The notes beneath the pieces are model-generated. The model saw nothing but the letters and a program-made list of their open reading frames with translations, did not search any database and was not told the DNA's origin. The position numbers and the translations under genes are program-made. From Nitrospirota bacterium (lineage in GTDB: Bacteria > Nitrospirota > Thermodesulfovibrionia > Thermodesulfovibrionales > Magnetobacteriaceae), in the NCBI GenBank assembly GCA_015233485.1, contig JADFXO010000127.1:1-10072 (forward strand): a stretch of DNA of 10,072 nucleotides, in the 5' to 3' direction. This document shows, piece by piece, positions 1 through 6,255 of this stretch. Position 1 is the first letter of the stretch; the number at the start of each line of letters is the position of its first letter.

Positions 1-1
1 T

Positions 2-106
2 GTCCGCAGCGTAGCACAGAAAATGAGAGAGCTTATGCTTAACATTCGCTTGGTCTTCGACTACTTACGTATGTCAAAAAACTCTGCTTCTACGGCACTT
101 GCCTGA
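2..106 (+). CDS. Possible C-terminal end of an unrecognised gene (5' partial)
   Basis: One plus-strand frame is open from the left edge to a TGA at 104-106 and gives 34 residues, beginning VRSVAQKMRELMLNIRLVFD and ending NSASTALA. The first two thirds look like a helical segment with a regular mix of basic and hydrophobic residues, which is why I list it. The other two plus frames hit stops at once or by position 42. I do not recognise a family, and a 34-codon open stretch at an edge can arise by chance. The next gene has its own promoter 31 bases downstream, so the two need not be co-transcribed. Confidence 0.3.
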   Translation, partial: VRSVAQKMRELMLNIRLVFDYLRMSKNSASTALA

Positions 107-137
107 TGGAGAACAAATTTACCGTGAATTCGAACCC

Positions 138-167
138 TTGACAGGACACCACTAAATGTTATACAAT
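138..167 (+). promoter_or_regulatory. Sigma70-like promoter for the Ser-rich protein gene
   Basis: A perfect -35 box TTGACA lies at 138-143. The -10 box is TACAAT at 162-167 (five of six consensus bases, 18-base spacer); an overlapping TATACA at 160-165 would give a 16-base spacer. A start point near 174 would give a leader of about 40 bases. The leader carries a strong ribosome binding site, GGAGG at 202-206, six bases before the ATG at 213. This is a match to consensus only; no expression evidence is available here. Confidence 0.55.
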
Positions 168-212
168 GTAGTCAGGGCAGAGGGCTACAGGGCATACTGA
201 TGGAGGTGTGAG

Positions 213-812
213 ATGGCCTCAGTTGGTTCGTTAAACACCAGTACATTAATTGGCGCCTTGCAGGGTATGTTCGGCACGTCAACGGGTTCCAGTGCCATCC
301 CCAAGACATCGTCAGGTACCGGTTTTGCATCAGGTGCCGGTTCCGCGTCAAATAGCTCAGCTAACTCCTCATATCAGGTAAATCTGTCTTCTCTGGCATT
401 AAACCTTCTGAGTGGGATTGTATCAAACACTCTTACGGCGTCACCGTTAGATTCCCTTGGACAGCAAATGGCATATCTCAACATGACGACACAGTCTCAT
501 ATTAGTCCTACGCTTGCAAATTCCCTTGTTAATCCAGGAATCGTTAATAGTATAAATTTAAACTCTTATCAGGCCTTCTCCAACACCCTTAGTTCTCTGT
601 CAGGGACTTCAAACAATGCCAACTCGGTACAACAGACGGGGCTTCTAAACACTAATCCCTCAACCGCCAACTCCATTACAGGCACTAATCTCCCTTCAAA
701 ATCCTCATCTCAGGGCAGCCAACCCATCGGCGGCCAGTCGCTGCAGACATTCTCAAAGATCGTCCAGGGGTTATTGGCAAATCCGAATTCGATTATCAGC
801 TTTACAGCTTAA
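213..812 (+). CDS. Ser/Asn/Thr/Gly-rich, nearly uncharged hypothetical protein
   Basis: This is a 199-residue protein of unknown function. About 43 residues are Ser, with many Asn, Thr, Gly, Gln and Leu. It has no Cys, Trp, Arg or Glu, only one Asp (80), one His and three Lys (31, 163, 182), so it is almost without charge. Residues 20-53 and 130-175 are low-complexity Ser/Gly/Asn linkers. More ordered, Leu-rich stretches lie at 54-70 (YQVNLSSLALNLLSG and following) and 176-195. There is no clear signal peptide, lipobox or membrane helix. The SYQVNLSSLAL segment loosely recalls short 'VSLSS.A..L' motifs in some flagellar export-related proteins such as FlgM, but that is a weak resemblance. The ATG is well supported by GGAGG six bases upstream and by the promoter at 138-167. 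It stands alone, convergent with the minus-strand genes. An exported or extracellular structural role is an inference from composition. Confidence 0.75.
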   Translation: MASVGSLNTSTLIGALQGMFGTSTGSSAIPKTSSGTGFASGAGSASNSSANSSYQVNLSSLALNLLSGIVSNTLTASPLDSLGQQMAYLNMTTQSHISPTLANSLVNPGIVNSINLNSYQAFSNTLSSLSGTSNNANSVQQTGLLNTNPSTANSITGTNLPSKSSSQGSQPIGGQSLQTFSKIVQGLLANPNSIISFTA

Positions 813-885
813 CACCGCAGAATTCTATTGGGATTGGGCAGTCGTTGCATATAGAGATAATCCCATCAAGTGGTGGCCGTCAGGT

Positions 886-3201
886 CTATGATTTACGAAG
901 GATAACGTACGTTCTCTTTGCAGCCTTTAGTTTCTTCATCGTTGCCATAGCGCCTGCTTTATTATGATGTTTCCCTGCCATTACCCTGTAAAGCGCAGCG
1001 CCTTGGGGGTCTATTACAGTTACTATGTTGGCGACATAGCCCTCTTTGCTCATGGTTTTAGAGAATTTTTTCGCGTTTGTCAGGTCTTTGAACGAACCAA
1101 GCTGTATGACATATAAGCCTGAGGCAAGGGCAGATTCATTGCGTTTGGCAGTCAGAATTTTTTCTTTCTTAGCAATCCTGACTTTTCTATAATGGGCAAT
1201 CCTAACTTTTCGTGCAACTTTAGCAGGTTCAGACTGGGGTGCTATCTTTGCGGCAGGCTGCTTTTCCCCCTGCGCGGGGACGATGCCTCCGGTCGGTTTG
1301 GAGCCGGTGGGCTCAGGTTTTTGAGTCTGCGCCATGTCAGTTGCGGCATATAATTCACGCTCAGCGATAATATCAAGGGCGCCTTTTTTATTATTAGCCG
1401 CTTCCGCATAATCGGGCTTTAATGAAAGGGCCTTGTCGAACATGCCGACTGCCCCTTTGGGGTCTCCTGTAAGGGCCATAACCACTCCGATACCGTTGAG
1501 GGCTTTGGGCATCTGTGGACTTATCTCCAAGGCCTTTTTATAGTTTCCCATAGCCTCATCAAGCTTGTGTTGTCTCACGAGGACATTTCCATAGGCCACA
1601 TAGGAATCTACATACTGCGGATCAAGTTCGATGCCCTTTTTAAAACACAGGATTGCCTCGTCGAGGCTGCCTTTGTTCATAAGCGCCAAACCCATATTGT
1701 GATATGCTGAAACAAACCCGGGCAAAATAATCAAGGCCTTGTCGAACTCTGCAACGGCATCATCAAACCGTCCCACCCTTGAGTATTCGTTGCCCAGATT
1801 ATACCTGCCCCTTGCCTTAAGGGGGCTCTTCTTTACGACATCTTCCCATAGCGCGACGGGGTTTTGCCAGACACGGTTTCTTTTGACCGTTGCCGCACAT
1901 AAAACCACGATTATTATAGCCAGCACAAACTCTGTCTTTATTACAGGAAAAAATGATTTTGTCCCTTTGAGTATTTTGCCGATTTCTATAATAGAAAGTA
2001 ACGCTATAAAAAACCCAATAGACGGCAAGTATAGCCTGTGCTCAATAATCAGGTCCATCAGGGGCACCAATCCCGACTGTACCGACAGAGTAATAAAAAA
2101 CCATAGGATGCCGAAGGCAAAAAGCCTTAAATAGTACTTTTCTGATCCGTTCGATTTTTTTGAACGATAAAGCGCATATAAGGACATCATTATTACAGAT
2201 AAGATAACGGCAAAGCCCAATACCACCTTCGTTTGAAAAAAGCTGGTATATAGGGGATAATCGTAATCAAGATTTTGATCCACAGGAAAAAACAAGAGTC
2301 TGATGTAGGTTAGTATAACAGCAAACTGAGTTATCAAATATTGATACTGAGAGGTATCTGCGCTCGCTATTTTGTGAGAACTCAAAAGTCTATGTATATC
2401 TCCATGTACAATAGTTAATGGAATTATCGGCAACAATAAGACTATGGATAAAATGATTATTAACCTGCTTTTTCCCCTTCTTTCGATAAATAAAAATTCT
2501 ACAACAATCGCAGTTACTGGTATTGTAAATGCTATTTCTTTTGTCTTCATTGCAAGAAACACCGCCATCAACGAGGTAATATAATAAACAATCTTTTTTG
2601 CGGAAAGCTCTGTCCTCGCTTTTATATAAAAAATTATCGAAAGCAAATAAAACGTTGTCGCAAGAATTTCGAATCTCTGAACAATATACGTTACCGACTG
2701 AGTTTGAATTGGATGGCTCACAAATAATGCCGAAGCAAAAAATGCCATGTTGCGCAGAGATTTATCGCCGGTGAAATCTGTAAATAAACGTTTGTTTGCC
2801 GTTAGCAGAATAGTTTTGTAGATCAAAAATGAGTTAATTATATGAATATAAAGGTTAACTATGTGATAGCCCCTTACAGCAAGTCCGTGAAACCAATAGT
2901 TGAGGGCAAAAGTCAAGTACCCTATGTACCTGGATCTAAAACCATAATCGCCATCAGGAACAAGGTGCATAAAATATTTCAGGTCCTTCACATAAATGGA
3001 ATCTATTATGTTCTGGTAGTCGTCATAGACAAAAGGTACATTCATGCTATTGTAATATGAGAAAAGTCCTATAATAAATAAGCCGCTCAAATGGAAAAAT
3101 ACTATGAACTGTGAATTCTTTTCGTTGGAAGACACGCCACTATTATCTGATTCAGGAAGCATTTGCGCGGATACGTTTTTTTTATCCTTGTCATTTACCA
3201 T
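886..3201 (-). CDS. GT-C/TMTC-like membrane protein with TPR repeats and C-terminal SPOR domain
   Basis: This 771-residue protein is probably an inner-membrane glycosyltransferase that uses a lipid-linked sugar, with two periplasmic domains attached. A short cytoplasmic tail is followed by a first helix (about 31-50), then VPFVYDDYQN with the Asp pair D60-D61 in the first outer loop, where GT-C enzymes keep a catalytic acidic residue. About a dozen hydrophobic segments run to residue 438. Motifs typical of bacterial TMTC-like/TPR proteins are visible: SHPIQTQSVTYIVQR (162-176), MKTKEIAF (218-225) and EHRLYLPSIGF (387-397). Four TPR units cover about 463-598. A Pro/Lys-rich linker (about 624-690) leads to a SPOR domain (about 695-770, starting GLYVIQLGSF), a fold that binds glycan strands lacking stem peptides at division sites. 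The gene starts 34 bases after the sugar transferase gene, so they are probably co-transcribed. The ATG has no clear Shine-Dalgarno sequence. The acceptor and sugar cannot be told from sequence. Confidence 0.85.
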   Translation of the reverse strand: MVNDKDKKNVSAQMLPESDNSGVSSNEKNSQFIVFFHLSGLFIIGLFSYYNSMNVPFVYDDYQNIIDSIYVKDLKYFMHLVPDGDYGFRSRYIGYLTFALNYWFHGLAVRGYHIVNLYIHIINSFLIYKTILLTANKRLFTDFTGDKSLRNMAFFASALFVSHPIQTQSVTYIVQRFEILATTFYLLSIIFYIKARTELSAKKIVYYITSLMAVFLAMKTKEIAFTIPVTAIVVEFLFIERRGKSRLIIILSIVLLLPIIPLTIVHGDIHRLLSSHKIASADTSQYQYLITQFAVILTYIRLLFFPVDQNLDYDYPLYTSFFQTKVVLGFAVILSVIMMSLYALYRSKKSNGSEKYYLRLFAFGILWFFITLSVQSGLVPLMDLIIEHRLYLPSIGFFIALLSIIEIGKILKGTKSFFPVIKTEFVLAIIIVVLCAATVKRNRVWQNPVALWEDVVKKSPLKARGRYNLGNEYSRVGRFDDAVAEFDKALIILPGFVSAYHNMGLALMNKGSLDEAILCFKKGIELDPQYVDSYVAYGNVLVRQHKLDEAMGNYKKALEISPQMPKALNGIGVVMALTGDPKGAVGMFDKALSLKPDYAEAANNKKGALDIIAERELYAATDMAQTQKPEPTGSKPTGGIVPAQGEKQPAAKIAPQSEPAKVARKVRIAHYRKVRIAKKEKILTAKRNESALASGLYVIQLGSFKDLTNAKKFSKTMSKEGYVANIVTVIDPQGAALYRVMAGKHHNKAGAMATMKKLKAAKRTYVILRKS
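1172..1211 (-). repeat. Two-copy 24-base-period repeat coding a basic linker
   Basis: The 16-base unit at 1172-1187 recurs at 1196-1211 with one mismatch and a period of 24 bases, or eight codons. It encodes the doubled segment RKVRIAHYRKVRIAKK (about residues 664-679) in the linker before the SPOR domain. The duplicated stretch is strongly basic, so it could contact anionic wall or membrane polymers; that role is inferred. It is most simply an internal slippage duplication. Confidence 0.6.
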
Positions 3202-3235
3202 AGTGCGGGATATACTATTATCAGCATTTCAGCGC

Positions 3236-3910
3236 TTAGCTGTCACTTCTGTTTTGTCCTGACAAAACCACTTTCAGGGTTGCAAACATAATGTACAGGT
3301 CAATCTTAAAAGACATATTTTGAATGTAATAAAAATCGTACTGTAATTTCTGCGGTACATCGCTTTTTGTGGTAGTGTACTTATATTTAACCTGTGCCCA
3401 TCCGGTAATGCCAGGCTTAACAATATGTCTGAGGTGGTAGTCAGGCAGGCTGGCGTTTAATTGTTTGACGATTTCAACCTGCTCGGGTCTTGGACCTATT
3501 AAGCTCATATCCCCTTTAAGGACATTCCAGAGTTGTGGGAGTTCGTCTGCCCTGACATTTCTTATAATTTTCCCGATCCTTGTTAGTCTTGGGTCGTTTT
3601 TTTCAGTAAATGGATTTTCATCCAATCCACTTGGCTCCCTCATCGAGCGAAACTTGTATATTGTAAAAACTTTACCAAACAGGCCGACCCTCTTTTGCTT
3701 AAAAATGGCCGGACCTCTGGAATCTATTTTTACCAGCAATGCCAGCAACAATAATATTGGAGTAATACTGATAAGCAAAAAAAAGGAAAACACCCTGTCG
3801 TACAGAGGTTTTATAAAAGACTGATATAAACCTTTAGGATAAGATATTTCGTCTCTGGAAGGAAAATCAGGGACGCACTTTTGCTCCTCTTTGTAGTCAT
3901 TGCCATCCAC
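3236..3910 (-). CDS. PglC-like phospho-sugar transferase (initiating glycosyltransferase)
   Basis: This is a 224-residue bacterial sugar transferase of the PF02397 type. Such enzymes move a phospho-sugar from a nucleotide sugar to undecaprenyl phosphate and so start a lipid-linked glycan. A single hydrophobic membrane segment (about 41-61) is followed by the conserved core: KFRSM (86-90), DPRLTRIGKIIR (106-117), the catalytic Asp-Glu pair in ADELPQLWNVLKGDMS (D122, E123), GPRPE (139-143) and KPGITGWAQV (165-174). The length fits the short monotopic PglC/WbaP-core form without the extra helices and CoA-binding-like domain of longer members. The start is a GTG at 3908-3910, supported by AGGAG nine bases upstream. 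An out-of-frame ATG overlaps it by two bases and is rejected because it does not lead into the domain. The gene is first in a probable pair with the TPR/SPOR protein gene. The sugar specificity (galactose, GlcNAc, bacillosamine and so on) cannot be read from sequence. Confidence 0.93.
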   Translation of the reverse strand: MDGNDYKEEQKCVPDFPSRDEISYPKGLYQSFIKPLYDRVFSFFLLISITPILLLLALLVKIDSRGPAIFKQKRVGLFGKVFTIYKFRSMREPSGLDENPFTEKNDPRLTRIGKIIRNVRADELPQLWNVLKGDMSLIGPRPEQVEIVKQLNASLPDYHLRHIVKPGITGWAQVKYKYTTTKSDVPQKLQYDFYYIQNMSFKIDLYIMFATLKVVLSGQNRSDS

Positions 3911-3919
3911 TTACGGAGT

Positions 3920-3924
3920 CTCCT
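3920..3924 (-). promoter_or_regulatory. Ribosome binding site that fixes the GTG start of the sugar transferase
   Basis: On the minus strand AAAAGGAG ends at 3920, leaving nine bases before the GTG at 3908-3910. This supports the GTG start and argues against the out-of-frame ATG that overlaps it. Confidence 0.6.
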
Positions 3925-3930
3925 TTTCTG

Positions 3931-4032
3931 TCAACTTTCATTATCGCCACATGTGGGTTTAAGATACAGCCCTCGCGCGGGGTTGCCGGCTATCGATTCA
4001 TTGTCATTGCCAGTAAACCATTCAATCTCCAT
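3931..4032 (-). CDS. Possible 33-residue small ORF in the leader of the sugar transferase
   Basis: A minus-strand ATG at 4030-4032 opens 33 codons to a TGA at 3931-3933, starting MEIEWFTGNDNESIAGN and ending PTCGDNES. It lies wholly in the leader between the glycosyltransferase and the sugar transferase and ends 20 bases before the GTG. There is no good ribosome binding site directly upstream; an AAGGA at about 4062-4066 would rather serve an ATG at 4052-4054 that opens only ten codons. I do not recognise it, and it may be a chance frame or a decayed gene remnant. Confidence 0.2.
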   Translation of the reverse strand: MEIEWFTGNDNESIAGNPARGLYLKPTCGDNES

Positions 4033-4076
4033 AGACAGGCCTGTATAGTAGCATTTATTATTCCTTTTTGTAAAAT

Positions 4077-4082
4077 ATTATA
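4077..4082 (-). promoter_or_regulatory. Weak candidate -10 box upstream of the sugar transferase
   Basis: The minus strand reads TATAAT at 4082-4077, a perfect -10 hexamer in an AT-rich patch about 170 bases before the sugar transferase start. The best -35-like hexamer, TTGGAA at 4108-4103, would need a 20-base spacer, which is too long for a strong promoter. It overlaps a 10-base palindrome, GAACCGGTTC (4096-4105), which might be a protein site. A promoter here would explain how the last two genes are expressed if transcription stops after the glycosyltransferase. Confidence 0.25.
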
Positions 4083-4178
4083 TCATCAACATTCAGAACC
4101 GGTTCCAATGATTCGGATGGCTCGTCATGGTTTTTAGCCGGAATGCCGAAGCCGCCAACGGGCAGCAGCTCAAATTCA

Positions 4179-4192
4179 GGGGATAATCCCCC
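4179..4192. repeat. Palindromic repeat copy 1
   Basis: GGGGATAATCCCC (4179-4191) is a 6-base inverted repeat around one central base. With the next C it is the exact reverse complement of the core of the palindrome at 4232-4252. The copies are 57 bases apart, which is an exact number of codons. It lies in the region without a confident gene. It may be a REP-like element or simply a coding duplication. Confidence 0.6.
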
Positions 4193-4231
4193 GTCTTGGC
4201 GATAAATAAAACGTGTGCGAGAATACGGGGT

Positions 4232-4252
4232 GAAGGGGGATTATCCCCCTTC
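4232..4252. repeat. Perfect palindromic repeat copy 2 around the glycosyltransferase stop
   Basis: Arms GAAGGGGGAT (4232-4241) and ATCCCCCTTC (4243-4252) are perfectly complementary around a single central base at 4242, giving a very stable hairpin on either strand. The stop codon of the glycosyltransferase (4241-4243) sits at its exact centre. Neither strand has a clean T-tract directly after the arm; the plus side is followed by GTCTTTAATTTTT, which is only mildly T-rich and in the wrong direction for the gene. It is therefore not a textbook terminator, though the hairpin could still affect mRNA decay or termination. Confidence 0.65.
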
Positions 4253-5380
4253 GTCTTTAATTTTTATAAGGGCGGCCTCTGTCTTTGCCGACATTTGTCT
4301 GGCGCTGAAGTGGTCTTCGATTCTGGTGCGCGCCATGCCGCGGATTTCAGCCATTTTAGCCGCCGGCCAATTCAACATTGTATTCCATGCCTCTGCCATA
4401 GCGGCCGGGTCTTTTTTTGCGACGGCCACACCCGTGCCCCTTACAATCAACCCTGAGTCCCCAACATCCGTAACAACACACGGCACACCACAGGCCATCG
4501 CCTCGCAGATAACATTTGACAGCCCCTCACTTATTGATGACGACGTCACTATGTCCATCGCATTATATGCCCCGATGATGTCTGCTACCCAGCCGGCCCA
4601 TATGATTTTACCATTGAGTGCGCCCTCACTGGCCTCGTCTTTCAGTCCTTCGGCGAATTCCTTTGCGCCCGACCCCACACACACAAATCGCACTTCGGGG
4701 CGCTCAGCGTTCAGGATTGCCGCCGCCTTTAAGAACGTCCGGTGGTCTTTTATCGGGTCAAGCCTGCCGAATATCCCGATTAGTTTCGTCTCTTGGGGGA
4801 TTTGCCACGCGTGCCTTTGGCTCTGCCCCGCACCGTCAACCGGCCTGAACCGTTCGGTGTCAATGCCGTTATGAATAACTATCATGCGCGCCGCGCTGTA
4901 GCCGCAGGAGGTGTGATGCCTCATGCCGGCCTCCGAGTTGGCTATTATCAAATCGGGGATGCGCGAAAGTACCGCCCCAACCTTAAACATAAACCCAGAT
5001 ACCCAATGATACAGCGAGAAATCCATGTCCGATGACAACAGCCCCCACACCACCTTTGCCCCAACTGCCCTTCCAACCAGGGCGGCTATCTCATTTGCAA
5101 CCCCCATGTAACCGTGAACTATGTCCGGTTTTACTCTGTATGCCTCTCTTAATATACGAACAATTGGTACGGGGTCCCATCTGCCCCTTTGGCCGAAGAT
5201 TACAACATGCACGCCTTCCACACCCTCAAGCTCAGATTGAAACACCCCGCCCCCGTAAAACGCCCCCACGGTTACTGAAAACTTGTCCTTGTCCAGCGCC
5301 TTTACCAGCTCTATCAACTGCCTTTCCGCCCCGCCTGTGTCAAGGGTCTGAATGAGAAAAAATACCTTTATCTTCTTCAT
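4241..5380 (-). CDS. GT4-family glycosyltransferase
   Basis: This 379-residue enzyme is a retaining GT-B glycosyltransferase of family GT4, expected to add a sugar from a nucleotide sugar to a lipid-linked acceptor at the cytoplasmic face of the membrane. The N-terminal half has the acceptor-domain hallmark LDTGGAERQL (13-22). The C-terminal donor domain shows IHNGIDTERF (169-178), GIFGRLDPIKDH (202-213) and the E-x7-E motif in SEGLSNVICEAM (E285, E293). The length is normal for the family. Its ATG overlaps the stop of the upstream epimerase gene by four bases (ATGA), a sign of translational coupling. Its stop lies in the centre of a palindrome and is followed by a 60-codon open continuation, described separately. 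The enzyme is complete without that tail because the frame covers both Rossmann domains and the usual C-terminal helix. The sugar transferred cannot be told. Confidence 0.92.
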   Translation of the reverse strand: MKKIKVFFLIQTLDTGGAERQLIELVKALDKDKFSVTVGAFYGGGVFQSELEGVEGVHVVIFGQRGRWDPVPIVRILREAYRVKPDIVHGYMGVANEIAALVGRAVGAKVVWGLLSSDMDFSLYHWVSGFMFKVGAVLSRIPDLIIANSEAGMRHHTSCGYSAARMIVIHNGIDTERFRPVDGAGQSQRHAWQIPQETKLIGIFGRLDPIKDHRTFLKAAAILNAERPEVRFVCVGSGAKEFAEGLKDEASEGALNGKIIWAGWVADIIGAYNAMDIVTSSSISEGLSNVICEAMACGVPCVVTDVGDSGLIVRGTGVAVAKKDPAAMAEAWNTMLNWPAAKMAEIRGMARTRIEDHFSARQMSAKTEAALIKIKDEGG

Positions 5381-6255
5381 GGAGCCGCCGCCTTGGAAAC
5401 GGTTTGCCTAAGTCCCTCGTCTATGCCGCATTTCGCGGCCCAGCCGAAGGCTCTATTAATCTTATCTGTGTTTGCCGTGCAGTCGGGGATCTCATTTCTT
5501 CTCGCCTGTCCTTCAGATATTATTTTCTTATTAGTGCGGCAGATCGTTTGGAGTTTATTTATAATATCTTCGACAGAGTAACTTGTCCCTGAGCCTATGT
5601 TAAATATCTCGGGGACAGTAGATTTATAATTGAAAATGGCATTTAAGTACGCCTCTATCACGTCGTCTATATAGACATAGTCGCGCCTTGGCAACAGGTC
5701 TTTCACTACGATGGCATCTGAGGCAGACAGGCATTGCCTTATTAACGAGGGTATAAGAAAGTCCTTCCCCTGTCCCGGGCCATAGATATTAAATGGCCTG
5801 AGGATAACAGGAACTATGCCGTAGTCCTCGTAGTATCCCCTGCAGAGCGCCTCCCCGATGAGTTTGCTTCTGCCATAAGGGTTTTGTATGGCGGTCATGT
5901 GGCGCTCATCAATCGGCAGCCGCTCTGGCCTTCCATAGACATAGGAACTTGCGTAGACTATTTTCTTTATCGAATTCAGGCGGCAATATTCAAGGACATT
6001 TAATGTGCCGCTTATGTTTTCCCGATACACGCGGGCAGGGTTTTCAAAGGAGTCGGGGACGAATGTCCTGGCCGCAAGGTGTACCACGACGTCAACTTTT
6101 TTCAGGCCATGAAATGACTTAAAATCTGTGGCGTCTCTGCCGTTTGTTATATCAAATTCTTCGACGTCAGCGCCGTTGTCCCTCAGTTTTTTTACGAGGG
6201 CGCGTCCCACGAACCCGCCGCTTCCGGTTACCAGTACGCTTGTTACGCCTTCCAT
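5377..6255 (-). CDS. NAD(P)-dependent sugar-nucleotide epimerase/dehydratase (extended SDR)
   Basis: This is a 292-residue extended short-chain dehydrogenase acting on a nucleotide sugar, in the family of UDP-glucose 4-epimerase and GDP-sugar reductases. The Rossmann nucleotide site is TGSGGFVG (G11, G14, G17); VHLAAR (58-63) and ASSYVYG (102-108) follow. The catalytic Tyr and Lys are in NPYGRSK (Y127, K131), and RPFNIYGPGQ (153-162) and RRDYVYIDDV (190-199) are family motifs. I chose the ATG at 6253-6255 because the protein then starts directly before the first beta strand and overlaps the upstream gene by only 13 bases. A longer start at 6312 would add 19 residues not usual for the family and deepen the overlap. 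It may act on the product of the LegB-like enzyme or supply another sugar. Epimerase, reductase and dehydratase activities cannot be separated here. Confidence 0.88.
   Translation of the reverse strand: MEGVTSVLVTGSGGFVGRALVKKLRDNGADVEEFDITNGRDATDFKSFHGLKKVDVVVHLAARTFVPDSFENPARVYRENISGTLNVLEYCRLNSIKKIVYASSYVYGRPERLPIDERHMTAIQNPYGRSKLIGEALCRGYYEDYGIVPVILRPFNIYGPGQGKDFLIPSLIRQCLSASDAIVVKDLLPRRDYVYIDDVIEAYLNAIFNYKSTVPEIFNIGSGTSYSVEDIINKLQTICRTNKKIISEGQARRNEIPDCTANTDKINRAFGWAAKCGIDEGLRQTVSKAAAP

Larger units (their letters stand above)
4058..4240 (-). other. In-frame open continuation after the glycosyltransferase stop (possible lost C-terminal extension)
   Basis: After the TAA at 4241-4243 the same minus-strand frame stays open for exactly 60 codons to TAA TAA at 4055-4060. 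The translation looks protein-like: it begins SPFTPYSRTRFIYRQDGG, passes through LSPEFELLPVGGFGIPAK, and ends in an acidic stretch with VLNVDDIIFYKKE. It contains a second copy of the repeat that holds the stop: GGG GGA TAA TCC CCC at the stop and GGG GGA TTA TCC CCT 19 codons later, reading Gly-Gly-stop-Ser-Pro and Gly-Gly-Leu-Ser-Pro. One base change (TTA to TAA) would therefore make the stop. GT4 enzymes do not need such a tail, so it may be an old fusion, a fragment of another gene, a repeat-borne sequence or chance. There is no start codon of its own with a ribosome binding site. Confidence 0.35.

Noticed and set aside
829..865. Inverted repeat TGGGATT / AATCCCA between the convergent genes, as a terminator
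   Set aside because: The arms are only 7 bases, the loop is 23 bases and no T-tract follows on either strand, so a terminator call is not supported.
1739..2134. Plus-strand 131-codon open frame
   Set aside because: It is antisense to the membrane and TPR part of the GT-C gene, has no recognisable domain, and is a shadow of that coding sequence.
4215..4874. Plus-strand 219-codon open frame across the GT4 gene
   Set aside because: It is antisense to a clear GT4 enzyme with an intact catalytic motif, and its translation shows no family features.
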